Assembly: GCA_965222725.1 (NCBI GenBank)
Contig: OZ244969.1
Location: forward strand, 4,588,001 to 4,652,000
Reading direction: 5' to 3'
Source: GCA-2748575 sp965222725
GTDB taxonomy: Bacteria; Pseudomonadota; Gammaproteobacteria; Pseudomonadales; Ketobacteraceae
DNA: 64,000 nucleotides
Positions 1 through 9,190 of the stretch are shown here, piece after piece (positions within the stretch are counted from its first letter, which is position 1; each line of letters begins with the position of its first letter). The notes under the pieces are model-generated. The model saw only the letters and a list, made by a program, of their open reading frames with translations, searched no databases and had not been told where the DNA came from. Position numbers and translations under genes: made by a program.

Positions 1-965
1 CCCAACTGGAAGGCATGGAAAGCAATACCGCATCCCGCCTGGGTGGCTCTGCCCGCGCAGAAATTTCCTCTTCCGGCTCTGACTCCAGTTATCGCGGCGC
101 CCAGGGGCTGGACCCTGCCCTGATCGCTCAGATCGAAAAAATGTACGGCTTTGACAAGCCGCCCCATGAGCGCTTTTTTGACATGGTGGTGAATTACTTC
201 AGCTTTGAATTTGGCGACAGTTTTTTCCGAGACAAGACCGTGATTGAACTGGTGATCGAAAAAATGCCGGTCTCCATTTCCCTCGGCATCTGGTCGACAT
301 TAATCATTTACCTGATCTCCATTCCCCTGGGCATTCGCAAGGCTGTTTCCCATGGGGAACGTTTTGATGTGTGGACCAGCTCGGTGATTATTGTGGGTTA
401 TGCCATCCCCGGATTCCTGTTCGCTATCTTGCTGATTGTGCTCTTTGCCGGTGGCAGTTACTTTAACTGGTTCCCCCTGCGTGGGCTTACCTCTCCCAAC
501 TTTGATGAAATGACCCTGCTGCAACAGATCGGCGACTATTTCTGGCATCTGGCTTTGCCGGTTACCGCCAACGTCATCGGCGGCTTTGCCACCCTGACCA
601 TGCTGACCAAAAACTCCTTTCTCGATGAGGTCGGCAAGCAATATGTGGTCACCGCCAAGGCCAAAGGGCTGACAGATCGCCAGGTGCTCTATGGCCATGT
701 GTTCCGTAACGCCATGCTGATTGTGATCGCGGGCTTCCCTGCCGCTCTGATTACCGTGTTTTTTACGGAATCGTTACTGATCGAGGTAGTGTTCTCTCTT
801 GATGGGCTGGGTTATCTGGGCTTTGAATCCGTATTAAAGCGGGATTACCCCGTGATTTTCGGGACCCTGTTCATTTTTACCCTGATAGGCCTCATTCTGC
901 AGCTGATCAGTGATATTACCTACACACTGATTGACCCACGCATTGATTTTGAAGCGAGGGATTAA
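1..965 (+). CDS. yejB: Peptide ABC transporter permease, YejB type (5' end outside window)
   Basis: Inner-membrane permease of a Yej-type importer, which takes up oligopeptides and, in enterobacteria, microcin C. The reading frame is already open at base 3, and YejB proteins are about 360 residues, so the true start lies upstream. The ATG at 15 is internal. From that ATG, hydrophobic segments lie near residues 88-107, 121-147, 175-195, 233-258 and 280-300. The EAA loop that docks on the ATPase is at about 205-235 (KAKGL core). The C-terminus reads TLIDPRIDFEARD, typical of the family. Only 3 bases separate it from the next gene, so it is co-transcribed with the second permease and the ATPase. 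The periplasmic binding protein (yejA) is expected upstream but cannot be seen. Confidence 0.93.
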   Translation, partial: QLEGMESNTASRLGGSARAEISSSGSDSSYRGAQGLDPALIAQIEKMYGFDKPPHERFFDMVVNYFSFEFGDSFFRDKTVIELVIEKMPVSISLGIWSTLIIYLISIPLGIRKAVSHGERFDVWTSSVIIVGYAIPGFLFAILLIVLFAGGSYFNWFPLRGLTSPNFDEMTLLQQIGDYFWHLALPVTANVIGGFATLTMLTKNSFLDEVGKQYVVTAKAKGLTDRQVLYGHVFRNAMLIVIAGFPAALITVFFTESLLIEVVFSLDGLGYLGFESVLKRDYPVIFGTLFIFTLIGLILQLISDITYTLIDPRIDFEARD

Positions 966-968
966 CTG

Positions 969-1994
969 ATGTTCCGGTTATCTCCCATTAATCAGCGCCG
1001 TTTTCAAAAATTCCGCAAAAACAAACGGGGCTGGTTCTCCCTGTGGTTCTTTCTGTTGATTTTTATTGCTTCACTGTTTGCCGATCTGCTGGCCAACGAC
1101 AAGCCCGTATATATTCACTACGACAACGAACATTATTTCCCGATCTTTCTTACCTACTCGGAACGGGAGTTTGGCGGAGAGTTTGAAACTGAAGCGGATT
1201 ATCGTGATGAGTACGTGATCGAACTCATTAATAAAAAGGGTTACATGATCAACCCGCCGATTCCTTTCAGCTACGACACCATTAACTGGAATCTGCCAAC
1301 GCCGGCCCCGTCCCCACCGGATGAAGTAAACCTGCTGGGCACCGACGATCAGGGGCGCGATGTTCTGGCGAGGGTCATCTACGGATTCCGGATTTCGGTT
1401 TTGTTCGGGCTTATTCTCACCATCGTCAGTTCCATCGTCGGTGTGATTGCCGGTGCGCTGCAGGGCTATTATGGAGGCTGGATCGACATGCTGGGTCAGC
1501 GTTTTATCGAAATCTGGTCGTCGCTTCCTGTGCTGTTCCTGCTGATCATTCTTTCCAGCCTGATCCAGCCCAATTTCTGGTGGCTGCTGATGATCATGCT
1601 CTTGTTCAGCTGGATGCGTCTTGTGGGTGTGGTCCGAGCCGAATTTCTGCGGGGCCGCAATCTTGAGTATGTTAAGGCGGCAAAAGCACTGGGTCTGAAA
1701 GACAACATGATCATGTTCAAGCATATTCTGCCCAATGCCATGGTGGCCACCATCACCTTTATGCCTTTTATTCTCACCGGTTCCATCACCACGCTGACGG
1801 CTTTGGACTTTCTGGGCTTTGGTTTGCCCATCGGCTCTCCGTCATTAGGTGAACTGGTAGCCCAGGGTAAAGCCAATCTGCAGGCTCCCTGGCTGGGTAT
1901 TTCGGCCTTCGTTGTGCTGTCATTAATGCTGACTTTACTGGTGTTTATCGGCGAAGCCGTGCGCGATGCCTTTGACCCAAGGAATGAACTCTGA
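969..1994 (+). CDS. yejE: Peptide ABC transporter permease, YejE type
   Basis: Second inner-membrane permease of the Yej peptide importer. The 341 residues match E. coli YejE in length. One membrane segment at about 22-42 is followed by a periplasmic region. The conserved LLGTDDQGRDVLARV block lies at about 122-136, then five membrane segments, with the EAA loop at about 226-258 (AAKALGL, HILPNAM). The C-terminus, EAVRDAFDPR, is typical of DppC/OppC-like permeases. The stop codon overlaps the start of the ATPase gene by one base (TGATG at 1992-1996), which indicates translational coupling. Confidence 0.94.
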   Translation: MFRLSPINQRRFQKFRKNKRGWFSLWFFLLIFIASLFADLLANDKPVYIHYDNEHYFPIFLTYSEREFGGEFETEADYRDEYVIELINKKGYMINPPIPFSYDTINWNLPTPAPSPPDEVNLLGTDDQGRDVLARVIYGFRISVLFGLILTIVSSIVGVIAGALQGYYGGWIDMLGQRFIEIWSSLPVLFLLIILSSLIQPNFWWLLMIMLLFSWMRLVGVVRAEFLRGRNLEYVKAAKALGLKDNMIMFKHILPNAMVATITFMPFILTGSITTLTALDFLGFGLPIGSPSLGELVAQGKANLQAPWLGISAFVVLSLMLTLLVFIGEAVRDAFDPRNEL

Positions 1995-3601
1995 TGACGG
2001 ATTCCAATAGTGCGCCAATAATCACCGTTCAGGACCTCTCCATCAGCTTTCGCCAGGGCAGCCATCAAGTAGATGCGGTGCAGCAGGTGAGCTTTGAACT
2101 CTATAAAGGGGAAACCCTGGCACTGGTAGGCGAAAGCGGCTCGGGGAAATCCGTGACTGCCCATGCCCTCACCCGCCTGCTACCGGAAAAGACCACCCTG
2201 TATGCTGATGGCTCCGTGCGTTTTGAAAACCAGGAGCTGCTGAAACTCACCGAGCCGGAACTCCGAAAAATCCGCGGTAACCGCATCGCCATGATCTTTC
2301 AGGAACCCATGACGGCCCTGAATCCGCTCCATACGGTTGCCAAGCAGATTGGCGAAACCCTGGCATTGCACCAGGGCATGGACAAGAAAGCCATCCGTGA
2401 GCGCACTATCGAGCTGCTGAAACTGGTGGGCCTGCCCACGCCGGAAGACAAACTCAAATCCTATCCCCATGAGCTTTCCGGGGGGCAGCGGCAGCGGGTA
2501 ATGATCGCCATGGCACTGGCCAATGAGCCGGATGTGCTGATTGCAGATGAGCCCACCACGGCTCTGGATGTAACCATACAAAAGCAGGTACTGAACCTGC
2601 TCAAATCCCTGCAGGAAAAAATGGGGATGGCGATTCTGCTGATCACCCATGATCTGGGCGTGGTGCGCAACTATTCCGACCGGGTGGCAGTCATGACAGA
2701 AGGCGAACTGGTAGAAACCAACTCAACACCGAAACTCTTCAGTGAACCCAGCCATCCCTACACCATCAAACTGCTTAACGCGGAACCCAAAGGTGAACCT
2801 GCTGTTCTGCCTGAAAACCCCGGCAATATTCTTACCACCAAGGATCTGCGGGTCTGGTTCCCCATTAAACGGGGTATTTTCAAACACACGGTGGATTACG
2901 TTAAAGCCGTGAATGATATCAATATCACCCTTAAAAAGGGTCATACACTGGGCATTGTCGGTGAAAGCGGTTCCGGCAAGACCACGCTGGTTCAGGCGCT
3001 GTTAAAGCTCACCCACAGCGAAGGTTCGATCGACTTTCGCAACCACCAGCTGGACAAACTCAACCGGCGCCAGATACGCCCTCTGCGGCGTCAGCTGCAA
3101 ATCGTGTTTCAGGACCCGTTCAGCAGCCTCAGCCCCAGGATGAGCGTTGCCGAAATAATCGGTGAAGGCCTGCTGATTCACCGGGTGGGAGATGCCGAAA
3201 GCCAGGAAAAAGCCATTGTCCGAGCCATGGAAGAAGTAGGCCTGGACCCGGCCACCCGCCACCGCTACCCACACGAGTTTTCCGGGGGCCAACGCCAGCG
3301 TATCGCCATAGCCCGGGCCCTGGTATTGCAACCGGAAGTCATCATCCTTGATGAGCCAACCTCGGCCCTGGATCGTTCGGTACAGGCACAGGTGGTGGAT
3401 CTGTTGCGCACGCTCCAGGAGAAACACCAGTTCAGTTATATTTTTATCAGCCACGACCTGAAAGTGGTGCGCGCCATTGCCCACGACATTATGGTGCTGA
3501 AGGACGGTAATGTGGTGGAAATGGGTACGGCCACAGAGGTTTACAAGCAACCCAAGTCTGACTACACCAAAGACCTTCTGGGCGCTGCTTTTAATCTTTA
3601 A
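1994..3601 (+). CDS. yejF: Peptide ABC transporter ATP-binding protein with two fused ATPase domains, YejF type
   Basis: Cytoplasmic ATPase of the Yej importer, with two full nucleotide-binding domains in one 535-residue chain, as in E. coli YejF (about 529). First domain: Walker A GESGSGKS at 46-53, signature LSGGQRQR at 161-168, Walker B VLIADEP at 181-187. Second domain: Walker A GESGSGKT at 323-330, signature FSGGQRQR at about 429-436, Walker B VIILDEP at about 449-455. The short region after the first domain (SHPYTIKLL) is the oligopeptide-transporter C-terminal element. It is the last gene of the operon and runs into a strong bidirectional terminator at 3669-3706. Confidence 0.95.
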   Translation: MTDSNSAPIITVQDLSISFRQGSHQVDAVQQVSFELYKGETLALVGESGSGKSVTAHALTRLLPEKTTLYADGSVRFENQELLKLTEPELRKIRGNRIAMIFQEPMTALNPLHTVAKQIGETLALHQGMDKKAIRERTIELLKLVGLPTPEDKLKSYPHELSGGQRQRVMIAMALANEPDVLIADEPTTALDVTIQKQVLNLLKSLQEKMGMAILLITHDLGVVRNYSDRVAVMTEGELVETNSTPKLFSEPSHPYTIKLLNAEPKGEPAVLPENPGNILTTKDLRVWFPIKRGIFKHTVDYVKAVNDINITLKKGHTLGIVGESGSGKTTLVQALLKLTHSEGSIDFRNHQLDKLNRRQIRPLRRQLQIVFQDPFSSLSPRMSVAEIIGEGLLIHRVGDAESQEKAIVRAMEEVGLDPATRHRYPHEFSGGQRQRIAIARALVLQPEVIILDEPTSALDRSVQAQVVDLLRTLQEKHQFSYIFISHDLKVVRAIAHDIMVLKDGNVVEMGTATEVYKQPKSDYTKDLLGAAFNL

Positions 3602-3668
3602 ACGCAGTGAAGGAGTGTTCGATCAGGTAGTGAATGTGAGACATCAGAAGAGATATTGATAGCGAAAT

Positions 3669-3706
3669 AAAAAAAGGTGAGCAGCGGAAACTGCTCACCT
3701 TTTTTT
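3669..3706. terminator. Bidirectional rho-independent terminator between yejF and ppiD
   Basis: A 16-bp perfect stem (3669-3684 with 3691-3706) has a six-base loop CGGAAA. Seven A on the left and seven T on the right make it work on both strands. It sits 67 bases after yejF and 25 bases beyond the end of the convergent ppiD. Confidence 0.92.
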
Positions 3707-3730
3707 ATATTTCAGGATTTGGCTGCTGAC

Positions 3731-5626
3731 CTAGATCTGACGACGTTCGATCTTGGCCTGCTCTTTCAGCGTTTCAATATAGTTGCCGAAGTCATACTGA
3801 CCAAAGCGCATTTCCATGGTCTGCTCCATCTGGTTTTCAGCCTGATCGTTAAGGTCGTAAACACCATCTTCAACGGCCTCGACAGCTACCAGTACCTGAT
3901 CCCCGGAAGGCAGATTGACCTTGTCATAGCTGGCTCCCTCTTTTGGTTCAGGAATTTCGAATACCTTGCGTACCACTTCGCGGCCCAGCTCGGTGCTCTG
4001 ACGGCCAACCTCTTTCTTCGTGGTCCACTCTTTATTAATTTCTGCAGCCACTTCTTCCAGTGCTGAACCGGTATTCAGCTTGGCCAGCAGTTTGTTGGCA
4101 ACCTCTACCGCTTTTTCCCGGGCTTTCTGGGTGATCACAGCATTTTTAACCTGATCCTGCACTTCGGCGAGCGGTTTGACACTGGCAGCTTTGTAATCAG
4201 TCACCCGCACTATCACCACCTCATCGTTTTCCAGCTCGATGGCTTCGCTGTTTACCCGCTCTTCAATGAATTCCGGCTCAAAGATCTTTGCAGCGACCTG
4301 TGGTTTGGAGAGCACGCCCTGGCCGCCCGCTTTGGTAATCCAGTCAGAGGATTTTACCTTGGAACCAGGAACCAGCTCTGCCGCATCCACGAGTGTGTCA
4401 GGATGCTCAAAAGCCTTCTGGTTCAGGTCTTCGATGGCTACCGTCAAGGCCTCTCTGGCCTTGGCTGCTTTCAGCTCAGCCACAATACGATCACGCTCGG
4501 CGTCCAGTTCGGGCATTTCGGCCTGATCCACTTCAGTAAGGCGGATCAGGTGGAATCCAAATTCGGATTTGACGATGTCTGAGGTTTCACCCACGTCCAG
4601 TGCAAAGAGCGCATCCTCAAAGGACTGGTCATACACACCTTTACCGGCAAAGCCCAGATCGCCGCCCAACCTGGACGTGGCGACATCATCAGAATAGGAT
4701 TCGGCCACCTCATCAAACGACTTGCCGTCTTCAAGGGCCTGCTGGGCTTCCTTGATTTTCTCAAGCGCCTCTTTCTCGGAAAGCTCACCGCCGACTTCCA
4801 CCAACACATGCTGCGCACGACGACGCTCTTTATCGGCGGCTGCAGCCAGTTCCTTTTCAAAAGCAATCTGAATCTCTTCTTCGGTGACTTCGTCAGTTTG
4901 AGCAAAGTCTTCCAGAGTCACGTGCAGATATTCCACTTTGGCCTTTTCAGGGGTCTGAAAACTGCTGGCATGGGCGTCATAGTAAATCTTGATATCTTCA
5001 TCAGTGATTTCTACCTGATCCCGGTAATCGGCAGCTTTGACTTCCAGAGTTGCTACGTCACGCTTTTGATTGTTCAGCACCACCAGGGTTTTGACTTCTG
5101 AGGGAATGACAAAGGCGGACCCACTGATGGCTGATTCCAGCTGTTTTACCAGCAGCTCTTCGCGAACCTCGGAAAGAAACCCGGTACCACTGTAACCCGC
5201 CTGGGCCAGCAATTGTTCCAGACGACGCTGGGAAAACTCACCGGAATCATCCTTGAACTGGGGCATGGCCCGCACATAGGATTTGGCATTTTCCTGAGCG
5301 ATGTATAAGCCTTCCTGGTCAGTGGCCTGACTCAGCAATTCCTTGCGAATCAGAAACTCAACCGCTGAGGGGCGAACCATTTCCAGACTGATGATGGAGG
5401 GATCAACCTGACCACCCATACGCTGCACCAGATTTCTGCGCTGGATCTCGGCAGCGCGGTCGATTTCCGGTTTGGTGATCTCTGTACCGTTAACAACGAT
5501 CTCGGCATCGCTGCGCCCGGCGCTCTGAAACAATCCCTCGATACCGAAAAACGCGAACGGCAATATGAATATTACCAGTAACACTTTTCCTACCCAGCCT
5601 TTGAGGAGATTACGAAATGCATCCAT
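3731..5626 (-). CDS. ppiD: Peptidyl-prolyl cis-trans isomerase / periplasmic chaperone PpiD
   Basis: Membrane-anchored periplasmic folding factor that works near the Sec translocon on newly exported outer-membrane and periplasmic proteins. The 631 residues match the family (about 620). A short cytoplasmic N-terminus is followed by one membrane anchor at about 13-33 (VLLVIFILPFAFFGIE), a SurA-like chaperone region at about 35-260, a parvulin domain at about 267-366 (QHVLVEV, GGDLGF, FGFHLIRL) and a C-terminal chaperone region. The start ATG at 5626 has AGGG about ten bases upstream. The order hupB-ppiD downstream of lon is the usual gammaproteobacterial arrangement. Parvulin domains of PpiD are often catalytically weak, and activity cannot be judged here. 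Confidence 0.93.
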   Translation of the reverse strand: MDAFRNLLKGWVGKVLLVIFILPFAFFGIEGLFQSAGRSDAEIVVNGTEITKPEIDRAAEIQRRNLVQRMGGQVDPSIISLEMVRPSAVEFLIRKELLSQATDQEGLYIAQENAKSYVRAMPQFKDDSGEFSQRRLEQLLAQAGYSGTGFLSEVREELLVKQLESAISGSAFVIPSEVKTLVVLNNQKRDVATLEVKAADYRDQVEITDEDIKIYYDAHASSFQTPEKAKVEYLHVTLEDFAQTDEVTEEEIQIAFEKELAAAADKERRRAQHVLVEVGGELSEKEALEKIKEAQQALEDGKSFDEVAESYSDDVATSRLGGDLGFAGKGVYDQSFEDALFALDVGETSDIVKSEFGFHLIRLTEVDQAEMPELDAERDRIVAELKAAKAREALTVAIEDLNQKAFEHPDTLVDAAELVPGSKVKSSDWITKAGGQGVLSKPQVAAKIFEPEFIEERVNSEAIELENDEVVIVRVTDYKAASVKPLAEVQDQVKNAVITQKAREKAVEVANKLLAKLNTGSALEEVAAEINKEWTTKKEVGRQSTELGREVVRKVFEIPEPKEGASYDKVNLPSGDQVLVAVEAVEDGVYDLNDQAENQMEQTMEMRFGQYDFGNYIETLKEQAKIERRQI

Positions 5627-5975
5627 TAAACAAATACCCTAACGTCTTGTTCTTATCAAAGGGGTAATTATACAGGCAGGAGCGCAATGTAGAAGCGTTT
5701 CGCCAAGGAAATTCAGGGCTTCAGGCCACATTCTGGTCAATTTTTACGACAGAAGCTGAATGGTAGAACTGAGCAGGCAAAGCAGAATGAAGTGACTTGC
5801 GAAAGTGGGTATCGGGGACGGGTCTGGATGCTGGTGAGGAAGCTGGTGGAAGATGCGGCTCCATCCCGAAGAGTGCGGTATCGGGTCTTTACAAACTGGT
5901 TTGTAAAGTTAGTGCAGGTTTCTGCGGGAGTGGAGCCTGGATCTTCTTGAGTGCGTACTGGGTACGTTATTGTTA
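5627..5975. other. Intergenic region hupB-ppiD (349 bp) without a credible gene
   Basis: No open frame here looks like a protein; the only 60-codon frame is low-complexity and unmatched. It should hold the ppiD promoter on the minus strand. The notable feature is a perfect palindrome at 5887-5908, listed separately. No poly-T hairpin was found just after hupB, so hupB transcripts may read toward ppiD. Confidence 0.6.
5887..5908. promoter_or_regulatory. Operator-like 22-bp perfect palindrome
   Basis: Two 10-base arms (CTTTACAAAC and GTTTGTAAAG) are separated by TG. The size and symmetry fit a dimeric repressor site, for example of the TetR type. It lies about 260 bases upstream of the ppiD start and about 70 bases beyond the hupB stop. 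No T-tract follows, so a terminator is less likely. The binding protein is unknown. Confidence 0.35.
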
Positions 5976-6251
5976 TTAGCTGTTTACCGCGTCTTTCAGT
6001 GCCTTACCAGGCTTGAAAGAAGGAATTTTTGCGGCTGGAATATCGATTGGTTGACCAGTTTGTGGATTTCTGCCACTTCTGGCGGCACGCTCTTTTACAG
6101 AAAAAGTACCGAAACCTACAAGAACTACCTGTTCGTTTTCAGTAAGTGCGTTTGTCACTGTATCGATAACAGCATCCAGTGCACGACCAGCTTGCGCTTT
6201 AGGAATATCAGCAGAAGCTGCAATTGCATCAATGAGTTCAGATTTATTCAC
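5976..6251 (-). CDS. hupB: DNA-binding protein HU, beta type
   Basis: Small histone-like nucleoid protein that bends DNA as a dimer. The frame stays open upstream to 6287, but the chosen start is GTG at 6251 (NKSELIDAI follows), preceded by AGGGGAG at the right spacing. This gives 91 residues, the normal HU length. The N-terminal helices (ELIDAIAASADIPKAQAGRA) are followed by the beta-arm core: VGFGTFSVKERAARSGRNP at about 46-64, then the TGQPIDIPA arm and the C-terminal FKPGKALKDAV helix. Its position between lon and ppiD is the standard hupB locus. A near-consensus sigma-70 promoter lies at 6375-6404. Confidence 0.95.
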   Translation of the reverse strand: MNKSELIDAIAASADIPKAQAGRALDAVIDTVTNALTENEQVVLVGFGTFSVKERAARSGRNPQTGQPIDIPAAKIPSFKPGKALKDAVNS

Positions 6252-6374
6252 ATGACTCCCCTTCGAATCTTCGTCTGCAGTTTCCATCCAACACGGATGG
6301 AGCAGGACGCATTTTAACTCGTATTAAACTCGGAATACCGGGCGATTTATTGCCCTGCCCTTAGGCGGATCGAC

Positions 6375-6404
6375 TTTATACCAACACGGAAAAACACGTG
6401 TCAA
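6375..6404 (-). promoter_or_regulatory. Sigma-70 promoter of hupB
   Basis: On the minus strand, a perfect -35 TTGACA (6404-6399) is followed by an 18-base spacer and -10 TATAAA (6380-6375). It lies about 125 bases upstream of the hupB GTG and fits a highly expressed gene. Confidence 0.75.
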
Positions 6405-6521
6405 GCGCACGTATCACGGTGCATAGAATAATTTTTTTGCAAGTGCTAATTCGACGAATTTTCGGCTTAAAAGAGCGGTTTTGGTGCAGATTTCTATTGC
6501 TTAATTTCAAAATGCAGCACA

Positions 6522-6557
6522 TAAAAAAACGCTACCAATCCCCGGATTGGTAGCGTT
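6522..6557 (-). terminator. Rho-independent terminator of lon
   Basis: A ten-base stem (CGCTACCAAT at 6530-6539 with ATTGGTAGCG at 6544-6553) encloses a short CCGG-type loop. On the minus strand it is followed by a run of seven T (6529-6523). It lies about 24 bases beyond the lon stop. Confidence 0.9.
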
Positions 6558-6576
6558 TTCAACTAATCAATTTATG

Positions 6577-9006
6577 TTAATGGGTGCTTATACGATCGCT
6601 TTGGTCTTCATCATCCGCATCTTCCGATGTGGTAATCGGAGCCAGTGCATCGGTTTCGGCATCATCCAGCGGATCAGGTTTGCGTTGCAACGCAATCTCC
6701 AGTACTTCATCAATCCACTTCACACAATGAATTTCCAGGTCTTCTTTAATGTTGTCCGGAATTTCTTTCAGGTCCCTTTCGTTTTCTTTTGGTATGACCA
6801 CGGTTTCAATTCCACCGCGGTGAGCCGCCAGCAACTTTTCTTTCAGGCCACCGATGGGGAGCACCTGACCGCGGAGGGTAATCTCACCGGTCATGGCCAC
6901 ATTGGCTTTCACGGGAATATTTGTAAAAACTGACACCAGCGCAGTGCACATGGCGATACCGGCACTGGGCCCGTCTTTCGGTGTAGCACCCTCAGGGACA
7001 TGTATATGGATGTCGTGGTTGTCGATCAGGTCCTTCTTGATCCCTAACACCGAGGCACGACTCCGGACAACGGTCAACGCCGCCTGAATCGATTCCTGCA
7101 TCACATCACCCAGGCTACCGGTGCGGATCTGACGACCTTTACCGGGCACCGCAGCTGATTCAATAGTAAGCAGCTCACCGCCAACCGATGTCCAGGCCAG
7201 CCCGGTAACCTGACCGATACGATCCTCGTCTTCCTTCTTGCCATAGCTGAATTTGCGTACACCACTGTAGTGCTCCAGCATGTCCGGCGAGATTTCCTTG
7301 GTCTCCGTTTTTTTCTCCAGCACGTTGTTCTTCACGTGCTTGCGGCAGACTTTGGCAATCTCCCGCTCCAGTCCACGCACACCGGCTTCCCGGGTGTAGT
7401 AACGAATCAGGTCGCGGATGGTGTCATCACTGAGCACCAGCTCGCCGTCTTTCAGACCATTGACCTTTTTCTGCTTGGGCACCAGGTATTTCTGGGCAAT
7501 ATTGAGTTTTTCGTCTTCGGTGTAACCGGGTATGCGGATCACTTCCATCCGGTCCAGCAAGGGAGCCGGAATATTCATGGAGTTGGAGGTACAGATAAAC
7601 ATGACGTCCGAAAGATCATAATCCACTTCCAGATAATGATCGTTAAAGGTATTGTTCTGTTCCGGATCCAGCACTTCCAGCAATGCCGATGCCGGATCGC
7701 CCCGCATGTCCACACCCATCTTGTCGATTTCGTCCAGCAGGAATAGTGGATTCTTGACCCCTACCTTGGAAATTTTCTGAACCAGCTTGCCGGGCATGGA
7801 GCCGATATAGGTACGGCGGTGCCCACGAATTTCGGCTTCATCTCGCACGCCACCCAGGGCCATACGCACAAATTTACGATTGGTGGCGCGGGCAATGGAT
7901 TGCCCCAGTGAAGTTTTACCCACACCCGGAGGGCCTACCAGACAAAGCACAGGCCCCTGGATTTTCTTGACCCGGGATTGCACTGCCAGGTATTCCAGGA
8001 TGCGGTCTTTCACTTCTTCCAGGCCGTAATGATCATTTTCCAGAACGTCACTGGCTTTCTTCAGGTTGTGGCTCACCTTGCTGCGTTTTTTCCAGGGCAA
8101 GCCCACTATCCAGTCCAGATAACTGCGCACCACTGTTGCTTCGGCAGACATGGGCGACATCATTTTGAGTTTGTTTAACTCTGAGCGCGCCTTTTCCTGG
8201 GCTTCTTTGGTCATGCCGGATTCAGCAATTTTCTTCTCGAATTCCTCGATTTCGTTGCTGCCATCCTCCATGTCGCCCAGTTCTTTCTGAATGGCTTTCA
8301 TCTGCTCATTCAGATAATACTCGCGCTGGCTTTTTTCCATCTGCTTTTTGACGCGTCCGCGGATGCGCTTTTCCACCTGCAGCAGATCAATCTCGGCTTC
8401 CATTAAGGCCATCAGGTGCTCTATACGCTCCCGCAGCTGGAAGATCTCCAGCACCTTCTGCTTTTCTTCAATCTTCAATGCGAGGTGGGCCGCAATGGTA
8501 TCAGTCAGCCGGCCCGGCTCTTCGATACTGGATACGGAGGTGAGTATTTCAGGGGGAACTTTCTTGCTGAGTTTGACGTACTGCTCAAACTGGGACATGA
8601 GTGAGCGCACCAGCACTTCAGATTCCCGGGGCGACAAATCACTGCAATCGATTTTGCCGACGGTCGCAGCCAGGAATTCATCGGACTCATGCACCTCGTT
8701 AACATGGGCGCGATAACTGCCTTCCACCAGCACCTTGACGGTACCATCGGGAAGCTTGAGAAGTTGCAGAATGGAAGCAACGGTGCCCACTTCGTAGATA
8801 TCTTTGGCGCTGGGGTCATCGTCTGACGCGTTCATCTGCGCCACCAGAAGAATCTGCTTGTCGTCCGCCATGGCCTCTTCAAGGGCCTTGATCGATTTAT
8901 CCCGCCCCACGAACAACGGAATAACCATGTGGGGATAAACCACAACATCACGCAGTGGTAACAGGGGAATTTCGAACGGGGACTGAGTATCTGCGGTATC
9001 TTGCAT
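6577..9006 (-). CDS. lon: ATP-dependent Lon protease
   Basis: Cytoplasmic AAA+ serine protease that degrades misfolded and short-lived regulatory proteins. It has 809 residues. The N-terminal substrate-binding (LAN) domain spans about 10-205 and a coiled-coil segment about 205-290. The AAA+ module has Walker A GPPGVGKT at 358-365 and Walker B FLLDEIDKM. The C-terminal protease domain has the catalytic Ser in DGPSAGIAM (about S681) and the partner Lys in KEKLL (about K724), the usual 43-residue spacing. An acidic tail of about 35 residues ends the protein. A sigma-32 promoter lies directly upstream (9072-9099), so heat-shock induction is expected. The neighbours clpX-clpP and hupB are the classical arrangement. 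Confidence 0.97.
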   Translation of the reverse strand: MQDTADTQSPFEIPLLPLRDVVVYPHMVIPLFVGRDKSIKALEEAMADDKQILLVAQMNASDDDPSAKDIYEVGTVASILQLLKLPDGTVKVLVEGSYRAHVNEVHESDEFLAATVGKIDCSDLSPRESEVLVRSLMSQFEQYVKLSKKVPPEILTSVSSIEEPGRLTDTIAAHLALKIEEKQKVLEIFQLRERIEHLMALMEAEIDLLQVEKRIRGRVKKQMEKSQREYYLNEQMKAIQKELGDMEDGSNEIEEFEKKIAESGMTKEAQEKARSELNKLKMMSPMSAEATVVRSYLDWIVGLPWKKRSKVSHNLKKASDVLENDHYGLEEVKDRILEYLAVQSRVKKIQGPVLCLVGPPGVGKTSLGQSIARATNRKFVRMALGGVRDEAEIRGHRRTYIGSMPGKLVQKISKVGVKNPLFLLDEIDKMGVDMRGDPASALLEVLDPEQNNTFNDHYLEVDYDLSDVMFICTSNSMNIPAPLLDRMEVIRIPGYTEDEKLNIAQKYLVPKQKKVNGLKDGELVLSDDTIRDLIRYYTREAGVRGLEREIAKVCRKHVKNNVLEKKTETKEISPDMLEHYSGVRKFSYGKKEDEDRIGQVTGLAWTSVGGELLTIESAAVPGKGRQIRTGSLGDVMQESIQAALTVVRSRASVLGIKKDLIDNHDIHIHVPEGATPKDGPSAGIAMCTALVSVFTNIPVKANVAMTGEITLRGQVLPIGGLKEKLLAAHRGGIETVVIPKENERDLKEIPDNIKEDLEIHCVKWIDEVLEIALQRKPDPLDDAETDALAPITTSEDADDEDQSDRISTH

Positions 9007-9071
9007 ATTGGCTACCTATTCGCCGACTGGCTTGCTGTGCCTCCACGAGGCAACTTATAAGAATTCCAATA

Positions 9072-9099
9072 ACATGGGGCCAACTGAAGTTATTTCAAG
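9072..9099 (-). promoter_or_regulatory. Heat-shock (sigma-32) promoter of lon
   Basis: On the minus strand, CTTGAAA (9099-9093) is followed by a 13-base spacer and CCCCATGT (9079-9072). This is an exact match to the RpoH consensus (CTTGAAA, 11-16 bases, CCCCATNT). It sits about 65 bases upstream of the lon ATG. Confidence 0.85.
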
Positions 9100-9152
9100 G
9101 GCTTAGCCCAAAAAGCTCCAATTCTGGCTGGATCATTCGCCCCCTGAATGAA

Positions 9153-9177
9153 AAAAAGGGCCTGAGTGGCCCTTTTT
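9153..9177 (-). terminator. Rho-independent terminator of clpX
   Basis: A ten-base stem (9153-9162 with 9168-9177) has the loop TGAGT. A run of A on the plus strand at 9151-9157 gives the T-tract on the minus strand. It lies 14 bases after the clpX stop; the mirrored T-run means it could also act on the other strand. Confidence 0.9.
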
Positions 9178-9190
9178 GGTAACGCTTGCC

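Larger units (their letters stand above)
6252..6576. other. Intergenic region lon-hupB (325 bp): hupB promoter and lon terminator
   Basis: It holds no gene. From left to right: the hupB leader, with an AGGGGAG ribosome site just upstream of GTG 6251; a sigma-70 promoter reading left (6375-6404); an AT-rich stretch at about 6425-6525; and the lon terminator (6522-6557). The AT-rich stretch could be an UP element or binding site for the strong hupB promoter, but no specific motif was identified. Confidence 0.7.
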
